Of a stretch of DNA of 64,000 nucleotides, positions 53,070 through 61,643 are shown piece after piece. A program made the translations under genes and the position numbers. Within the stretch, counting starts at the first letter, position 1. Every line of letters begins with the position of its first letter. Source of the DNA: JAOUGY01 sp963825585 (GTDB lineage Bacteria; Actinomycetota; Acidimicrobiia; Spongiisociales; ZC4RG35); NCBI GenBank assembly GCA_963825585.1, contig CAWGTX010000006.1, positions 124,001 to 188,000 of the forward strand. Direction: 5' to 3'. A model generated the notes under the pieces. That model was given only the letters and a program-made list of their open reading frames with translations. It was not told where the DNA came from and ran no database searches.

Positions 53070-54121
53070 TCAGGGGATTGGCGGTGGTGGCGGTCGTTTG
53101 AGTCGTCTGCGGCCGGGCGGACTGTCGGGGTCGATGGTGAACCCTCGCCGGTGGATGAAGACGTGGTGATGTACCCAGCAGAGTGTGGCGAGGTTCGGAG
53201 GGTCGTCGGTGCCTCCCCGGGATCGTTCGACCACGTGATGGATTTCTTGTCCCCCGGAGCTTGCGAGGGGGGAAGGGACCCGCTTGCGGGTAGGGGGATG
53301 TATCGGGACGTGCAGCCGTCGATGACGCAGCCGCCGTCGCGGGCGATGACGGCCCGGCGCAGCCGCGGCGGGAGGCTGGTAGTGGTCTTGCCGACCCCGA
53401 GCAGGTTCCCGTCGGCGGTGGCAACGTTCAGTTCCGCCCGGCCGATGCACAGCAGCTCGTCGAGCGCCATCGGGCCGAGTCGGGGTCCGGCGGCGACCTC
53501 GGCTCCCGATTCGCCGTCGGTTGCCAACAGCAGCCCGGCATCGGCGGTGATGGTGACCACGGGATCGCCGCCACCGTTGAGGCCGGGCTCGTTGTAGACC
53601 GAGTCCTGGCAGATGGCGGTGAGGGCGAGCGCCATCCGTAGCCCACCGGTGACGTCCATGCCTTCGGTCAGTTCGTCGGCTCGGGCGAACAGGGCCTTCT
53701 CGACGATGGAGCCTTCGAACCCTTGCAGGCTGGCCCACAGGCTCCAGCCTTCGCCATCGAGGGATGGTTGGATCGAAACGGTCTGGCCCATGAAGGCGTC
53801 ACGTTCGTGATGTCGGCTGATGCGGCGGTGCCTGGCAGCCAGCCGGCGCACTCCTGCCAGGTCGAGCCCGCGGGAGTCACGGATCGTCTCGGGGTTGGCT
53901 CCGGTGACGTGGAGGCGGGTCTCGGCGATGGCCCGGTCGAAGGAGACGGCGCCCTCGCCCAGCTCGGCAATCAGTGGTTCGGGCATCGTTCTGGAGGCTG
54001 ACACCAGTTGGCCGGCGATGTCGTGGCGGACGTCGAGCCGTGAGGAGATCCAGTCGGTCATGCTGCGGCAGCCGTCGGCGGTGGCGACCTGGCGCTTGTC
54101 GAGCTCTGCGACAACGGTCAC
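53070..54121 (-). pseudogene. DUF222/HNH endonuclease gene, truncated and frame-broken
   Basis: The DUF222 part reads from about 54121 (VTVVAELDKRQVATADGCRS, then DWISSRLDVRHDIAGQLV) to the first HNH Cys region CVIDGCTSRY. The rest of the HNH motif, EIHHVVERSRGGTDDPPNL then LCWVHHHVFIHRRGFTID, lies in another frame and ends at 53070. Between them is a palindromic insert of about 50 bases (53250-53298) that is not a multiple of three. At the 5' end the natural sequence (ARAEAAIAHARAIQ) continues upstream of the GTG without a start and hits a stop at 54167-54169, so the N-terminus is also lost. These proteins are multicopy in actinobacteria; function is unknown. Confidence 0.8.
53250..53298. 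repeat. two-hairpin palindromic element inside the HNH motif
   Basis: Hairpin A pairs TCCCCC (53250-53255) with GGGGGA (53268-53273). Hairpin B is ACCCGC (53278-53283), loop TT, GCGGGT (53286-53291). A final GGGGGA (53293-53298) can also pair with the first arm. Both loops contain the core GCTTGCG. It sits exactly between two conserved HNH residues, so it is an insertion. It resembles a short REP-like or MITE-like element; no second copy was seen in this window. Confidence 0.7.
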
Positions 54122-55614
54122 CTGGATGGCGCGGGCGTGGGCGATGGCTGCTTCGGCGCGCGTCCGTCAACGGTCAACGGCTCCTCGACCATTCCCTCGC
54201 AGGTCCGCACCAGCACCTGGGCTGCCTCCGACAGGCCTCTGCTCGACAGCGGGTTCTCGGCCCGGCGGCGGAAGTGGTCGATGGTGCCGAGAGCGGCGGA
54301 ACGGATCTGGTCGGGGGAGGCTGCGCCATCGAGGCCCAGCCGCTGCCTGGCGTCGCCTGCGGTGAGCAACCGGTCGACGAGGGGGCGGTCCTTTCCGAAG
54401 TCGACGGCACCGGCCCGGTGGGCGTTGAACACGGCCATCTCGGCGAACTCGTGTGCCGATGTCCGCACCCGCTCCAGTTCGCTCCACAGACGTGGGTCGG
54501 TCGGATGGTCGACCAGCACCAGCTCGAGTGCGGCCAGCGCCGATCGTGCCCGCAGGGCGTCGCTGCGGGCGGCGAACTGCCCGAACAGCTCGTCGCGAAC
54601 TTCGTCGATGCCGCTGGTGCGGACCAGTGACTCGGAGAGCTTCCGTGCGGTCGTGGTGCGGCCCTGGCGCAGGGTTGCCACCGAGATGCGCACGCCGAAC
54701 ATACCGAGACGCATGAGCAGGTGAGTCCGTTCGACACCTGACAACCCGGCGGCCACGCCGTCGGCGCAGAAGCGGTCGGCCGACAACAGCAGCGCATCGG
54801 TCTCGGGTTTCGGTGCTTCGGCGAGTCGCTGGAGTGCGGTGTACTCGTCCTGGGTGAGCGTGGCGCCGGTTTCGCCGAGGAGGGCGTCGACCGCGATCAC
54901 GGTCTGGCACAGGCTCCGCAGCTTGGGGTCGCTCCGGTAGCGGGCGGCGATGGTGCGAGCCGACCGCATGGCGTCGGGTCGCCCCACTCCGATCTCGTCG
55001 GCCCGGGAGAGCAGGCCGATGGCGTTCACCGGGGTCGAGGACGCGGTGCCGTCGTGGAAGGCTTCGAGGAAGTCGATGTCGCTCGAGTGCAGGTGCCGCA
55101 TCAGGTAGAGCACGGCGTCGGCGGTACCGGCGCCGTCTGGCGAGGATTCGAAGAACCGGTGGGTCCGCTCGGACACGTCGACGCTGGCCGAGGCGATCCC
55201 GGGAGTGTCGATCAGGGTCATGTGCTCGAGGCGGGGGCTGGGCCATTCGATCTCGATGTGGTCGATCTGGTCGTGGGTGAGGCCGCCGAGGTCGACATCG
55301 ATCGCTCCACCGTCGCGGGTGAACGACGTCTGGCGGCTGCTCCCGTCGGGGAGGTGAAGCGTCACCCGGTAGGTGTGTCCGTGGCGGTACCACGTGACGA
55401 TCCGGGTGCACTCCCCGGCATCGGTGGGTGCGAGCTCGTCGCCGATCAGGGCGTTGAGCAGGGTGGACTTACCGGCTTTCACCCGACCGGCGATGGCCAC
55501 TCGGAGTGGCTCGTCGAGGCGGGCGCAGATGCCGGAGATCTGTTCGGTCGCCGTTGGTGTGGCGTCGGCGGCCTCGGCCAGCAACCGTCGAACGGCGTCC
55601 ATCAGACGGCTCAT
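54118..55614 (-). CDS. dynamin-family GTPase, downstream member of the ini-like locus
   Basis: A 498-residue protein from ATG 55614, overlapping the previous stop (ATGA). The GTPase domain has the P-loop GRVKAGKSTLLNALIG (residues 43-58), DTPG at 136-139 and SRAD at 203-206 in place of N/TKxD. The remaining ~280 residues are mostly helical, as in bacterial dynamin-like proteins. Size and position match mycobacterial IniC, second of the paired dynamins in the isoniazid-induced iniBAC operon. The last ~15 codons run into the remnant DUF222 gene and look non-native. The IniC comparison rests on operon layout. Confidence 0.85.
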   Translation of the reverse strand: MSRLMDAVRRLLAEAADATPTATEQISGICARLDEPLRVAIAGRVKAGKSTLLNALIGDELAPTDAGECTRIVTWYRHGHTYRVTLHLPDGSSRQTSFTRDGGAIDVDLGGLTHDQIDHIEIEWPSPRLEHMTLIDTPGIASASVDVSERTHRFFESSPDGAGTADAVLYLMRHLHSSDIDFLEAFHDGTASSTPVNAIGLLSRADEIGVGRPDAMRSARTIAARYRSDPKLRSLCQTVIAVDALLGETGATLTQDEYTALQRLAEAPKPETDALLLSADRFCADGVAAGLSGVERTHLLMRLGMFGVRISVATLRQGRTTTARKLSESLVRTSGIDEVRDELFGQFAARSDALRARSALAALELVLVDHPTDPRLWSELERVRTSAHEFAEMAVFNAHRAGAVDFGKDRPLVDRLLTAGDARQRLGLDGAASPDQIRSAALGTIDHFRRRAENPLSSRGLSEAAQVLVRTCEGMVEEPLTVDGRAPKQPSPTPAPSR

Positions 55615-57401
55615 GATGCGCCCCCTGCGAGTGCGACCGCTTCGGTGCGGAGGGCGGCCAGCCGGGCGCGCTCGGCACGGACGTCGGCCAGTCGTTTGTC
55701 CCGCTCCGCCTGGGTGGCAGCTGCCGCCAGCTTGGCGGAGCTGATCGTTTCGGACACAGACCGGTTCAACTCGTCGGCGCACACCGTGTAGTGGTCCCTG
55801 AGTAGGCGCTGCAGTCGGCGCAGCTCATCGCGAACCTCCTTGCCGAGTTCGAAGGTCGCGTCGTCGACGTACTGGCGAACCGTGGCTTTCGCCTGCTGGC
55901 GTCGGATGGTGAGCTGTCGCTCCTTCTCGTCGCGCACGGCCTTGCCGCCCATCAGGATGCCGATGACGGCGGTGGCGGGGTTGATCATGGCCAGTCCCGC
56001 CATCTGCCCGAGCATGCCGAACATGAGGAACCCGCCGTAGCTTCCGCGCATGGCGGTGAGACCGGTCCCCACCACTCCGTTGGTGTTGTCCTCCACCCGG
56101 CTGCGTATCTCCAGCTCCGAGGCTTTTCGGACGACGGTCGACGGGTCGAGCGACAGACCCAGGGCGTCGCGCCCGGTGTCGAAGTGCCCGGCGACCGTTC
56201 CCGAGAGTGTGTCGGTGCGGGCGGCCAACTCGACGTAGGTCTCCGCCACGTCGTGGGCGACCCTCCTGCTCAGCCACTCCTCGAACTGTGGCCACACCTC
56301 GCCCGGGTCCTGTGTGTCGAGGGCGTCCTCGGCCTCCCTGATCACGGCACGCAGTCGGGCTCTGAGCCGGTGGTCGAAGTCGGCGCTCAGGTCGGCGATG
56401 CCGTCGTTGAGGGTGACCTGCCAGCGGGCGGCGTTGCCGCGCAGCGCTTCCGCATGCCGCCGGGTCTCTTCGAAGCGTGCCGTCATCGCTTCGATCTGGT
56501 CGGGGTCGGTGAGTGCGGCCTCCTCGCCGGCGAAGGCGCCGGCCATCTGGTCGACCGCTTCGAGCACGACACCCGCCGCCTCGTGGGCCGCCCGTTCGGA
56601 ACCGACGGCGGTGACACGGTCGGTGAGGAAGGCCACCAGGTCGGGGTAGCCGGACTCGGCGTTGAGCATCCGGTCATCGGTGCGAGCTGCGATCTGGCGC
56701 AGCGTCGCCGACGTGGCGATGACGTCGGTGTCGAGTCCGATCCGGTGGAGATGTTCGAGGTCGATGTCGCGGATCCGCTTCCACTCCGGATAGAGGTCGA
56801 CCTTGGTGAGCACGAAGGCGATGTCGGGGCACGCAGCCTTCGCCATCGTGAGGAAGTCCAGCTCGGGCCGTCCCAGCTCCTGGGAGGCGTCGGAGACGAA
56901 TATGAGGGCGTGGGCCTGGGGGAGAGAGGCCACCGTGGCGGCCGTATGGGCCGATCCGAGGCCACCGACTCCGGGGGTGTCGATGATGGTGAGTCCTCCG
57001 GCGAGGAGTCGGCGCGGCAGTCCCACCTCGGCTGCTCGCACGCCGGGGGCGGGAGCGGTCTCGGTGATGAGACCGGGAAGGAGTGAGAAGTCGACCTCTT
57101 CCAGCACCTGACCGTCGTCGCCGTCGCGAACGATTCGGGCCCACGGGGTTTCCGAGTGGCGGATGAAGGTGGGGACGGCGGTGGCGATGTCGTCGTCGAC
57201 GGGACACACACCGGCGTTGAGGAGAGCGTTGACGAGCGAACTTTTTCCCTGTTTGAACTCGCCGACCACCATGACCCGGAAGCTGGGGTCGGCGGTCTTC
57301 TGTCGCTGTGTGGTGAGGCGTTGGGCCAGGTCGTCCCGGCCGTACGCCCGAGAGGCGGTCACTGCCCGGTCGAGCAGCGCCAAGGCGGTGTCGTTGCTCA
57401 T
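55611..57401 (-). CDS. dynamin-family GTPase, upstream member of the ini-like locus (IniA-like)
   Basis: A 596-residue protein; start ATG 57401 or ATG 57410. It has the P-loop GEFKQGKSSLVNALL (47-61), DTPGVGG at 141 and TKVD at 199-202. A long helical stalk follows, then a hydrophobic pair of segments (FLMFGMLGQMAGLAMI and ATAVIGILMGG, about 457-487) that would be the membrane paddle. The end is a charged coiled coil (QAERDKRLADVRAERARL). This is the arrangement of IniA and other bacterial dynamins that remodel membranes. The IniB-like gene precedes it and the second dynamin overlaps its stop. Confidence 0.9.
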   Translation of the reverse strand: MSNDTALALLDRAVTASRAYGRDDLAQRLTTQRQKTADPSFRVMVVGEFKQGKSSLVNALLNAGVCPVDDDIATAVPTFIRHSETPWARIVRDGDDGQVLEEVDFSLLPGLITETAPAPGVRAAEVGLPRRLLAGGLTIIDTPGVGGLGSAHTAATVASLPQAHALIFVSDASQELGRPELDFLTMAKAACPDIAFVLTKVDLYPEWKRIRDIDLEHLHRIGLDTDVIATSATLRQIAARTDDRMLNAESGYPDLVAFLTDRVTAVGSERAAHEAAGVVLEAVDQMAGAFAGEEAALTDPDQIEAMTARFEETRRHAEALRGNAARWQVTLNDGIADLSADFDHRLRARLRAVIREAEDALDTQDPGEVWPQFEEWLSRRVAHDVAETYVELAARTDTLSGTVAGHFDTGRDALGLSLDPSTVVRKASELEIRSRVEDNTNGVVGTGLTAMRGSYGGFLMFGMLGQMAGLAMINPATAVIGILMGGKAVRDEKERQLTIRRQQAKATVRQYVDDATFELGKEVRDELRRLQRLLRDHYTVCADELNRSVSETISSAKLAAAATQAERDKRLADVRAERARLAALRTEAVALAGGAS

Positions 57402-57439
57402 GATGTGCATCCCAGGGTCGTCGGATGGTGAAAGCGGAC

Positions 57440-57473
57440 GCGTGTGCCCTTCCCGGAGGAAGAGCACACACGC
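57440..57473 (-). promoter_or_regulatory. hairpin between the IniB-like and dynamin genes
   Basis: GCGTGTG (57440-57446) is complementary to CACACGC (57467-57473), with an inner TTCC/GGAA pair. It lies in the 82-base gap after the IniB-like stop on the minus strand. No strong T-run follows, so partial termination or mRNA processing between iniB and the dynamins is possible. Confidence 0.35.
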
Positions 57474-57483
57474 CTGCGCTTGC

Positions 57484-58680
57484 TCAGTGCTCGTATTCGA
57501 GCTCTTGTTCCTCGACCGCCAGGTCGATCTCCAGCTCGGGTTCGAACTCGCCCTCGGCGTCGCCCTCGTTCGACACGCCGACCCCGGCGCTGTGATCGAT
57601 GTCGACGTCCTGGTAGTCGAACTCGCCCTCGGCGTTGCCGTGGTCGCCGGTGTTGACGCCCACGCTGTCGTCGATCTGGATGTCGTTGGCCTCGGCCGAA
57701 CCTGATCCGAAGGCGGTTCCTTCGGTGTCGGAGTCCTGGATGGCGTTGATGTCGCCATCGCCGGACTCGATGTTCGAGTTGTCCATGTGGCCGGTGTTGC
57801 CGGTGACCTCGGAGCCGCCGGTGCCGACCACGCTGTCCTCGGCGTTCACCTGATCGCCGTGACCCGTGTTGACGTTGCCCCCGGCCTGGATGGCGTCGCC
57901 GCCGGCGATCTGCTCGGCCTGGGTGGCGTCACCACCCAACGCAACCGGCCCGTCGATGTCGTTGCCGTACAGCGAGGTGTTGCCGTCGCCGACGATGGCG
58001 CCATCCGAGTCGTTGAGGATGGTGTTGCCATCACCCACCGCCGACCCGTCCAGGTAGGCATCGTCACCTGCCACCACGCTGTCCTCGACCCCGCCGCCGA
58101 TCACGGCGCTGTTCTCGATCTCGCCGGTGTTGGCCACCGACTCACCTGACGCCACGGCACTGTCGAAGTCCTGATGGACGTCGCCGTCGGCGAGGATCGT
58201 CTGGTTCACCGACGAATCCACCACGGTGTCGTCGTCGGAGAAGTAGTCGTTGTCCTCGGTGTAGGTGTTGTTCGACACGTTGTTCACGTACACGATCTGG
58301 CGGATGGCCGCTTCCAGTTCGGTCTCGCCGTAGCCCGGATCGAGCGGTGGCGGTGGCGGTGGCGTGTGGTACACGGGCGCCTGGGCCGGTGCGCCTCCTC
58401 CGCCTCCTCCAGCCGTTGCTCCGATCGACGTGGTGGCCGGGGCGTAGGCGCCCTGGTTCACGTTGTTGCCACCGGTGTAGGCCTCGAGCTGCGAAGACTG
58501 CTCCGAGGTGAACACGTCACCGTCGTCGATCATGGCGTTGACGGCGTTGTACACGTCGTGCGCCGTCATGTCCCCGTACCCGGCCTGCTCCATCTTGTCC
58601 TTGATGGCGTCGTAGTCCTGGTGCTCGCCTTCCTTGAAGAGGTTGACGAGCCACTGATAGAACTCCTCGAGAGTTGCCAT
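57484..58680 (-). CDS. IniB-like protein with extremely acidic repeat region
   Basis: A 398-residue protein from ATG 58680, with GGGAAGGGAACAGG upstream. Residues 1-55 (MATLEEFYQWLVNLFKEGEH and on, with DVYNAVNAMIDDG) resemble the IniB N-terminal domain. A Gly run and a Pro run (about 90-112) lead to a long region of irregular short repeats rich in Asp, Gly, Asn, Val and Ser (for example SAVIGGGVEDSVVAGDDAYL), probably a beta-solenoid. After Arg127 there is no Lys or Arg for 271 residues, and only four basic Lys/Arg in the whole protein. Mycobacterial IniB is likewise low-complexity. It is first in the dynamin operon; function unknown. Confidence 0.7.
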   Translation of the reverse strand: MATLEEFYQWLVNLFKEGEHQDYDAIKDKMEQAGYGDMTAHDVYNAVNAMIDDGDVFTSEQSSQLEAYTGGNNVNQGAYAPATTSIGATAGGGGGGAPAQAPVYHTPPPPPPLDPGYGETELEAAIRQIVYVNNVSNNTYTEDNDYFSDDDTVVDSSVNQTILADGDVHQDFDSAVASGESVANTGEIENSAVIGGGVEDSVVAGDDAYLDGSAVGDGNTILNDSDGAIVGDGNTSLYGNDIDGPVALGGDATQAEQIAGGDAIQAGGNVNTGHGDQVNAEDSVVGTGGSEVTGNTGHMDNSNIESGDGDINAIQDSDTEGTAFGSGSAEANDIQIDDSVGVNTGDHGNAEGEFDYQDVDIDHSAGVGVSNEGDAEGEFEPELEIDLAVEEQELEYEH

Positions 58681-58863
58681 TGTCCTGTTCCCTTCCCCAT
58701 CGGGCGAATGGTCGTTCCATTCGCGCCCTTCTCTGCCCCTTGGGCCGTGCGGGTTGTCTCTCCCGTGCAGCTGCGTTCGACCGGCCCTTGTGCAAATACC
58801 GAGTATCCAGAACGGGTTCGGATACTCGATTCTTCGAGTTTTCGATGGTTGAAGGGATGGACC
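58681..58863. promoter_or_regulatory. divergent promoter region of the ini-like locus
   Basis: These 183 bases separate the IniB-like gene (minus) from the Hsp70 gene (plus). The half nearer Hsp70 is more A+T-rich and holds a long palindrome at 58801-58829. The other half has an inverted pair GCGAATGG...CCATTCGC at about 58700-58722. Exact -35/-10 boxes could not be fixed. Confidence 0.6.
58801..58829. promoter_or_regulatory. 29-bp palindromic operator candidate
   Basis: CGAGTATCC (58801-58809) and GGATACTCG (58821-58829) are exact complements; the centre GAACGGGTTC (58811-58820) is itself a short palindrome. It lies 35 bases before the Hsp70 ATG in the divergent region. A dimeric regulator controlling both sides is a natural reading. 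In mycobacteria iniBAC is controlled by IniR and Lsr2; no relation can be shown here. Confidence 0.6.
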
Positions 58864-60963
58864 ATGTCGTACTACCTGGGAATGGACCTCGGCACCACCT
58901 ACACCGGCGCTGCCCGGTTCAGTGATGGGCGAGGCGAGATCATCACATTGGGCGACCGTTCGGCGGTGGTGCCGTCGGTGCTGTTCTTCCGGGATGACGG
59001 CGACGTCCTCGCCGGCGACCCGGCCGTCCGGCGGGGGCTCTCGGAGCCGACCCGGGTGGTGCGGGAGTTCAAACGGCGGATGGGTGATCCCACGCCGATC
59101 ATGGTGGGTACCGCCCCGTACTCCGCCGACTCGTTGATGGCGGAGCTCTTCGAGACGATCCTGGGGGTGGTTTCGCAGCGGGAGGGGGGACCGCCCGAGG
59201 GGCTCGGGGTCACCCACCCCGCCAACTGGGGCCCGTACAAGCTGGACATCCTGCGTCAGGCGCTCCGTATGGCCGACGCCGGGCACGCCATCGTGCTGAG
59301 CGAACCCGAGGCGGCGGCGGTCCACTACGCCTGGACGGAACGGCTGGCCGTGGGTGAGATCGTGGCGGTCTACGACCTGGGCGGCGGTACCTTCGACGCT
59401 GCGGTGCTTCGCAAGACCGACTCCGAGCAGCGCTTTCAGATGTTGGGCGAGGCCGAGGGAATCGAACGGCTGGGAGGGATCGATTTCGATGAAGCGGTCT
59501 TCCAGTATGTGGTTCGCTACCTTGGTTCCGCCATCACCGAGTTGGATCCCGACGACCCTGCCACGGTCCAGGGCATCGCCCGGTTGCGCCAGGAGTGCGT
59601 GAACGCAAAGGAGGCGCTGTCGTCAGATACCGATGTCGGTATCCCGGTGTTTCTGCCAAATGTGCAGACCGAGGTCCGCCTGGTCCGCGCCGAATTCGAG
59701 GCGATGATCCGACCGGCGATCGGCCAGACCATCGAAGCACTCCGGCGAGCCCTCCGCGGTGCCGGGGTGACGCCGGATGATCTGGCGGCCGTGCTGCTGG
59801 TCGGTGGATCCTCGAAGATCCCGCTGGTGGCTCAGCTGGTGGCGGCCGAGGTGGGCCGTCCGATCGCGGTGGACATCCACCCCAAACACACGGTTGCGAT
59901 GGGAGCCGCCATCGCAGCGGCGTTCGCGGACGGTGGTTCGCACAACCGGGCACAGCCGGTCGTGATGAAGGATGCCGAGGAGCTGCCCGAACCGTCCCCG
60001 GAGCCGGAGCAGGGACCGGAGCCAGGGCCGGAGCCAGCACCCAAGCCCGAGCAGGTGACGATTCCGACCACCCCAACCTCCGACCTTGCAGCCGACCCAG
60101 GTCCGGGTCGAGGTCGGGGACGGGTGCTGGCCGGCGCCGGGATGGCGGGCGTGCTCGCTCTTGTGGCCTTCGTCGCGTCCAGCATGGGTGACGGTTCGGG
60201 CGCTGCCAACACGACGATCGGAGCGATCGCAGGGGTGGAGACCACCGTGGCGGCGGCCGAGACCACCATCACGGAGGCGTCCACGACCACTGCTCCGACG
60301 TCAACCACCACGACCCTGCCGGTCCGGGATCCGGAACCACTGCAGGTGTCCGATGGCGTGGATGGCGGCTCGGTGACGGTCAGGCTGGAGGCGGGCGACG
60401 GCTCTGCCGAGGTGGGCGCTTTGAGCGCACTCACCACCTTCACCACCACCGGTCTCTACGCCAGTGTCGATGGCGAGGAGTGGATAGAGCTCTCGGAGCC
60501 GGTGTCGGGGTGGATTCCGGCGGCGGACGCCCAAGCGGTGGAATCGGGAGATCGGGTCACGATCACGGGGATCGAACTGGAGGGGGACCGCTATCTGGTC
60601 GAGTATGCCGCCAACTACGAACCGCTCATCGCCGGCGGAGAGGCCGTCCACATCCACTTCTTCTTCGACAGCGTGGCTGTGGAGGAGGCCGGTGTACCGG
60701 GCAACGGCCCGTGGATCCTCTATGACACCCCGGCGCCGTTCTCCGAGTACGGGCCTGCAGACCGTCCCGAAGGTGCCACCCGCATGTGTGCCACACCGGC
60801 CACGTCGGATCACCGGGTGGTGAACCCGCGGGTCTTTCACTGCATGGCGCTCCCAGATGTCGGAGCGGCATCCGGGTTGATGACGGTGTCGTTGCTCGAC
60901 CCGGCGGTGCCGGACCCGTCGGTGCTCGGGCCATGCAAGCTGGAGGGTCACGCCTCGCTGTGA
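58864..60963 (+). CDS. membrane-anchored Hsp70 (DnaK-like ATPase with extracytoplasmic domain)
   Basis: A 699-residue protein from ATG 58864. The actin-like ATPase has phosphate-1 GMDLGTTYTGAA (6-17), phosphate-2 YDLGGGTFDAAV (170-181) and the adenosine motif VLLVGGSSKIPL (310-321). The DnaK substrate-binding domain is absent. A Glu/Pro linker leads to a single membrane helix (about 421-442, VLAGAGMAGVLALVAFVASSM), a Thr-rich stalk, and a ~230-residue C-terminal domain with three Cys that would lie outside the cell. Frame open upstream to 58174 is antisense to the IniB-like gene and not part of it. Actinobacterial Hsp70 genes often neighbour iniB-dynamin operons. Its job may be chaperoning or scaffolding at the membrane. 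Confidence 0.85.
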   Translation: MSYYLGMDLGTTYTGAARFSDGRGEIITLGDRSAVVPSVLFFRDDGDVLAGDPAVRRGLSEPTRVVREFKRRMGDPTPIMVGTAPYSADSLMAELFETILGVVSQREGGPPEGLGVTHPANWGPYKLDILRQALRMADAGHAIVLSEPEAAAVHYAWTERLAVGEIVAVYDLGGGTFDAAVLRKTDSEQRFQMLGEAEGIERLGGIDFDEAVFQYVVRYLGSAITELDPDDPATVQGIARLRQECVNAKEALSSDTDVGIPVFLPNVQTEVRLVRAEFEAMIRPAIGQTIEALRRALRGAGVTPDDLAAVLLVGGSSKIPLVAQLVAAEVGRPIAVDIHPKHTVAMGAAIAAAFADGGSHNRAQPVVMKDAEELPEPSPEPEQGPEPGPEPAPKPEQVTIPTTPTSDLAADPGPGRGRGRVLAGAGMAGVLALVAFVASSMGDGSGAANTTIGAIAGVETTVAAAETTITEASTTTAPTSTTTTLPVRDPEPLQVSDGVDGGSVTVRLEAGDGSAEVGALSALTTFTTTGLYASVDGEEWIELSEPVSGWIPAADAQAVESGDRVTITGIELEGDRYLVEYAANYEPLIAGGEAVHIHFFFDSVAVEEAGVPGNGPWILYDTPAPFSEYGPADRPEGATRMCATPATSDHRVVNPRVFHCMALPDVGAASGLMTVSLLDPAVPDPSVLGPCKLEGHASL

Positions 60964-61643
60964 GCGGCCTCACCACCCCACCGCTCCGGACGAACGCCGG
61001 TGTAGTGGTAGCGGATCTGATCGTTGGGGTAGCGGTGGGGCTTCCCGACCGGACATGCGTCCCGCACCGCCAGCCACAATCGCCATCGCTCGGCCAGCTC
61101 GGCGCCATCGGAGGGCTCACCCGCCTCGAGCGCCCGGGCCAGGAGCGGCAGGCAGTGCTGAGAACAGTCGCAGGGAGGTTTCGGCTCGGCGGGGACGGCG
61201 CCGACCGGTTCGTCGAAGACGATGGCGGCCCGGAGAGCGATCCAGGGACCGAAGTCCGGATGGACGCACAGGTGGCTGGGGGAGAGCCACGCCAGCCCGG
61301 CCAGATGGGCCAGTCGTTGGATGGCGATTCGGCGTGGCGGCGGTTCGTGGGAGAACCTGATGTCGATCACACCTCCGACATCGGCGGTGGCATCGGCCAC
61401 GACACCCTCGACGAACCGGTCGACGGGATCGGCGACGTGCGAGCCCTCGGCCCGGGCGAACCGTTCGATGTGCGGCCACAGGGCGGCCGTGTTGCCGACC
61501 ACCATCACCGTGGAGTCCGCCGGGCCGGGGAGGCGGTGGGCGGCACCGACCGCCGCGTTGTATGCCGCCACCGACGTGCTGGCGGCCAGGTCGATCCCGT
61601 CCCGTGTGAGGCGGTTCGCCACCAGGTCGGTGGTGGCGCTCAC
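60948..61643 (-). CDS. QueG/MMACHC-like hypothetical protein
   Basis: A 231-residue protein from GTG 61643, overlapping the VOC gene's stop. LAGLAWLSPSHLCVHPDFGP and WIALRAAIVFDEP resemble the core of epoxyqueuosine reductase (QueG) and B12-processing MMACHC proteins (K-AGLGWLG...HP-yGPW). The 4Fe-4S ferredoxin clusters of QueG are missing; a single Cys group (CDCSQHC) follows instead. It is the last of three coupled minus-strand genes and overlaps the Hsp70 gene end by 16 bases. Function uncertain; a cobalamin or flavin cofactor role is possible. Confidence 0.55.
   Translation of the reverse strand: MSATTDLVANRLTRDGIDLAASTSVAAYNAAVGAAHRLPGPADSTVMVVGNTAALWPHIERFARAEGSHVADPVDRFVEGVVADATADVGGVIDIRFSHEPPPRRIAIQRLAHLAGLAWLSPSHLCVHPDFGPWIALRAAIVFDEPVGAVPAEPKPPCDCSQHCLPLLARALEAGEPSDGAELAERWRLWLAVRDACPVGKPHRYPNDQIRYHYTGVRPERWGGEAAHSEA

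Noticed and set aside
58174..58863. N-terminal extension of the Hsp70 frame
   Set aside because: It is antisense to the IniB-like gene and crosses the divergent promoter; Hsp70 homology begins exactly at ATG 58864.
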